NCBI GenBank assembly: GCA_027063325.1
Contig: JAMOSA010000220.1
Location: 1-8,828 of the forward strand
Length of the DNA: 8,828 nt
Direction: 5' to 3'
DNA from: Campylobacteraceae bacterium
GTDB taxonomy: Bacteria > Campylobacterota > Campylobacteria > Campylobacterales > Sulfurovaceae
The notes below the pieces were generated by a model. The model was not told the origin of the DNA. It did no database searches and saw nothing but the letters and a program-made list of their open reading frames with translations. The translations under genes were made by a program, and so were the position numbers. Below, piece after piece: positions 7,428 to 8,828 of the stretch (the first letter of the stretch is position 1; every line of letters begins with the position of its first letter).

Positions 7428-8538
7428 TCTTTATAAAAAAATAGGGGATTTTATAGAGATAGTTGATAGAAGAAACAAGGATTTAAAAGTAAGTAATCTT
7501 TTGGGAGTTAGTATTCAGAAAAAATTTATTAAATCAATAGCAAATGTGAAAAATACTAATATGTCAAACTATAGAGTTATTTCAAAAAATCAGTTTGCAT
7601 ATAGTCCTGTTACATCAAGAAATGGAAATAAAATAACGATTGCACTATACAAAGAGGATAAAGAAGCAATATTATCACCAGCATATACAGTTTTTAAAAT
7701 AAAAGATGAAGATAAACTATTGCCAGAGTATCTATTTTTATATTTTAATAGAGCCGAATTTGATAGATATGCGAGGTTTCATTCTTGGGGAAGTGCAAGA
7801 GAGACTTTTGATTGGGATAGTATGTGTGAAACAAAAATCCCAATTCCAGATATAAAAGTGCAAAAGAAGTATGTAAATATCTACAAAGCTTTACAAAAAA
7901 ATCAGAGTATTTATGAAAAAAGTTTAAAAGATTTAGAGTTTGTAACACAAGGATATATGGAAAAACTTATAAAAAGTGAGCCTCATCAAAAGTTAGGGGA
8001 TTTTATAGAGGAAGTAAATGAAAGAAATAGTGATAATGCTATAAAAGAAGTTATGGGAATGAGTGTAAATAAAGCTTTTAGAGAAGCAAGTTCAAAAGTA
8101 AATAAAAATAGTTTATCAAGCTATAAAATAGTGAAAAAAGATCAATTTGCTTTTGTTCAAACAACCCATAATGAAAAAAAATTAGTTATTGCATTGTCTG
8201 ATTTTGACTATCCTATAATTGTTTCATCTGTAAATATAGTTTTTCAAGTAAAAGATACAACCAAACTATTACCAGAATATCTTTATATGTTTTTTAATAG
8301 AGCCGAGTTTGATAGATATGCGAGATTTCATTCTTGGGGAAGTGCAAGAGAGACTTTTACTTTTGAAGATATACAAAATGTCAAACTCCCAATCCCAAGC
8401 ATAGAAAAACAAAAAGCGATAGTTACTATTTACAAAGTTTTACAAAAAAGAAAAAAGATAAACGAACAACTAAAACAAAAACTAACCTCAATAGCTCCCG
8501 TGCTTATAAGGGGAGTCGTGGTAGAGAGTTTAAAATGA
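7420..8538 (+). CDS. hsdS: Type I restriction-modification system specificity subunit (HsdS)
   Basis: HsdS reads the DNA target for the HsdM methyltransferase and, if present, the HsdR nuclease. From the ATG at 7420 it is 372 residues, on the short side for the family (often 390-460). It has the classic two-half plan: target-recognition domain 1 (about 1-145), conserved helical spacer (about 146-190, IKVQKKYVNIYKALQK), recognition domain 2 (about 191-330), and a second helical spacer (about 331-372, IEKQKAIVTIYKVLQK). Each half begins with GDFIE (9-13 and 193-197) and an RN motif, and each carries the same 22-residue block (109-130 and 292-313) including FDRYARFHSWGSARETF. The two recognition domains are clearly homologous, which suggests two similar half-sites. 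The frame is intact. It overlaps the preceding nuclease gene by 8 bases and the next ORF by ATGA. Confidence 0.95.
   Translation: MSNLYKKIGDFIEIVDRRNKDLKVSNLLGVSIQKKFIKSIANVKNTNMSNYRVISKNQFAYSPVTSRNGNKITIALYKEDKEAILSPAYTVFKIKDEDKLLPEYLFLYFNRAEFDRYARFHSWGSARETFDWDSMCETKIPIPDIKVQKKYVNIYKALQKNQSIYEKSLKDLEFVTQGYMEKLIKSEPHQKLGDFIEEVNERNSDNAIKEVMGMSVNKAFREASSKVNKNSLSSYKIVKKDQFAFVQTTHNEKKLVIALSDFDYPIIVSSVNIVFQVKDTTKLLPEYLYMFFNRAEFDRYARFHSWGSARETFTFEDIQNVKLPIPSIEKQKAIVTIYKVLQKRKKINEQLKQKLTSIAPVLIRGVVVESLK
7442..7458 (+). repeat. 17-base direct repeat at the start of HsdS half 1
   Basis: TAGGGGATTTTATAGAG recurs exactly at 7994-8010, 552 bases (184 codons) later, and encodes GDFIE at the start of each HsdS half. 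It marks the beginning of the duplicated module. Confidence 0.85.
7744..7809 (+). repeat. 66-base near-identical direct repeat, copy 1 (HsdS half 1)
   Basis: This stretch codes for HsdS residues 109-130. Compared with copy 2 at 8293-8358 (549 bases, 183 codons away) it differs at two positions only, both synonymous third bases (GAA/GAG and AGG/AGA). The flanking DNA is much more diverged. Confidence 0.9.
7994..8010 (+). repeat. 17-base direct repeat at the start of HsdS half 2
   Basis: This is the exact second copy of the element at 7442-7458, encoding GDFIE (residues 193-197). Together with the 66-base repeats it shows that the gene is built from two copies of one module. Confidence 0.85.
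8293..8358 (+). repeat. 66-base near-identical direct repeat, copy 2 (HsdS half 2)
   Basis: This stretch codes for HsdS residues 292-313 and matches copy 1 at 64 of 66 bases. It is in the same frame as copy 1, so recombination between the copies would delete 183 codons while keeping the frame open and leave a half-size HsdS. Confidence 0.9.
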
Positions 8539-8828
8539 ATTTTTTATTACGATTATTTTTAACATTTAGTTCAATTTCATTTTTTATTATAATATATATG
8601 GTGCAAAATAAAATAAATATTTTTGAAAATTTAAGTGATTTAACATATTATTTATATCTTTTAGTTCCTTTTGTATTGACTTATATTTCTCTTATTGTCA
8701 GCAAATTATTATCAACTTCTACAATTAAAAAAGTAGTAGAGATTGAAACTTCAAATAATGATTTTTTAGCTAATTATTTGGCTTTTTTCTTTGTAGCATT
8801 AAGTATAAAAGATTTAACAACATTTTAC
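8535..8828 (+). CDS. Unknown membrane protein, start only (3' partial)
   Basis: I do not recognise this gene. Reading from the ATG that overlaps the hsdS stop (ATGA) gives 98 codons, open to the window edge. The translation has hydrophobic segments at about residues 7-23, 37-55 and 76-91, the last of which may continue beyond the window. A short charged stretch (IKKVVEIETSNND, 64-76) precedes the third segment. No signal-peptide cleavage site or catalytic motif is evident. Base composition is extreme: I count 54 G or C in 294 bases (about 18%), lower than hsdM and far lower than the core genes. The overlap with hsdS and the lack of a stop codon across 98 codons at this AT level argue for a real gene. 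A membrane effector or accessory protein of the defence cassette is an inference from position only. Confidence 0.65.
   Translation, partial: MNFLLRLFLTFSSISFFIIIYMVQNKINIFENLSDLTYYLYLLVPFVLTYISLIVSKLLSTSTIKKVVEIETSNNDFLANYLAFFFVALSIKDLTTFY

Noticed and set aside
8494..8515. CTCCC...GGGAG inverted repeat near the end of hsdS
   Set aside because: Only five paired bases with a long loop and no T run; likely chance.
1..8828. CRISPR array, tRNA/rRNA genes, insertion sequence or integrase
   Set aside because: No regularly spaced short repeats, no tRNA-like cloverleaf region and no transposase or integrase motifs were seen; coding genes fill the window.

Overview
The window reads as one dense, one-directional stretch of an AT-rich bacterial chromosome. 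The short GalU (about 278 residues), the AguB-type amidase and an acidic receiver-like protein directly ahead of guanylate kinase suggest Campylobacterota (a Sulfurimonas/Sulfurovum/Campylobacter-like lineage). That placement rests on protein flavour and composition only, and I cannot name a genus. All nine genes are on the + strand. Neighbours overlap by 4 or 8 bases or are separated by at most 11 bases, so there is no room for classical promoters or terminators between them and no gene-free stretch to describe.

Region 1 (1-4836) is core metabolism: ruvB (5' end outside the window), an AI-2E/PerM-family membrane protein, an N-carbamoylputrescine amidase (aguB-like), a receiver-like acidic protein of unknown function, guanylate kinase (gmk) and UTP-glucose-1-phosphate uridylyltransferase (galU). 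These are unrelated in pathway but packed as one probable transcription unit.

Region 2 (4840 to the end) looks like an accessory defence cassette sitting 3 bases after galU. It holds the type I restriction-modification methyltransferase subunit hsdM, a DUF1016/YhcG-type PD-(D/E)XK nuclease, the specificity subunit hsdS, and the start of a very AT-rich membrane protein gene coupled to hsdS. Hand counts give about 37% GC in a 120-base piece of galU, about 24% in a 120-base piece of hsdM and about 18% over the last 294 bases. No hsdR lies in the window; if it exists it must be downstream. HsdM and HsdS would form a DNA-adenine methyltransferase. The nuclease between them could be a passenger defence gene or a functional partner.

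The main points of interest are: the nuclease placed inside the hsdM-hsdS pair; a perfect 11-bp-arm hairpin and a related second palindrome 36 bases later, in frame, inside that nuclease gene; an HsdS made of two similar halves with a 66-base direct repeat differing at only two positions; the AT-rich membrane ORF at the right edge; and the degenerate receiver protein ahead of gmk.
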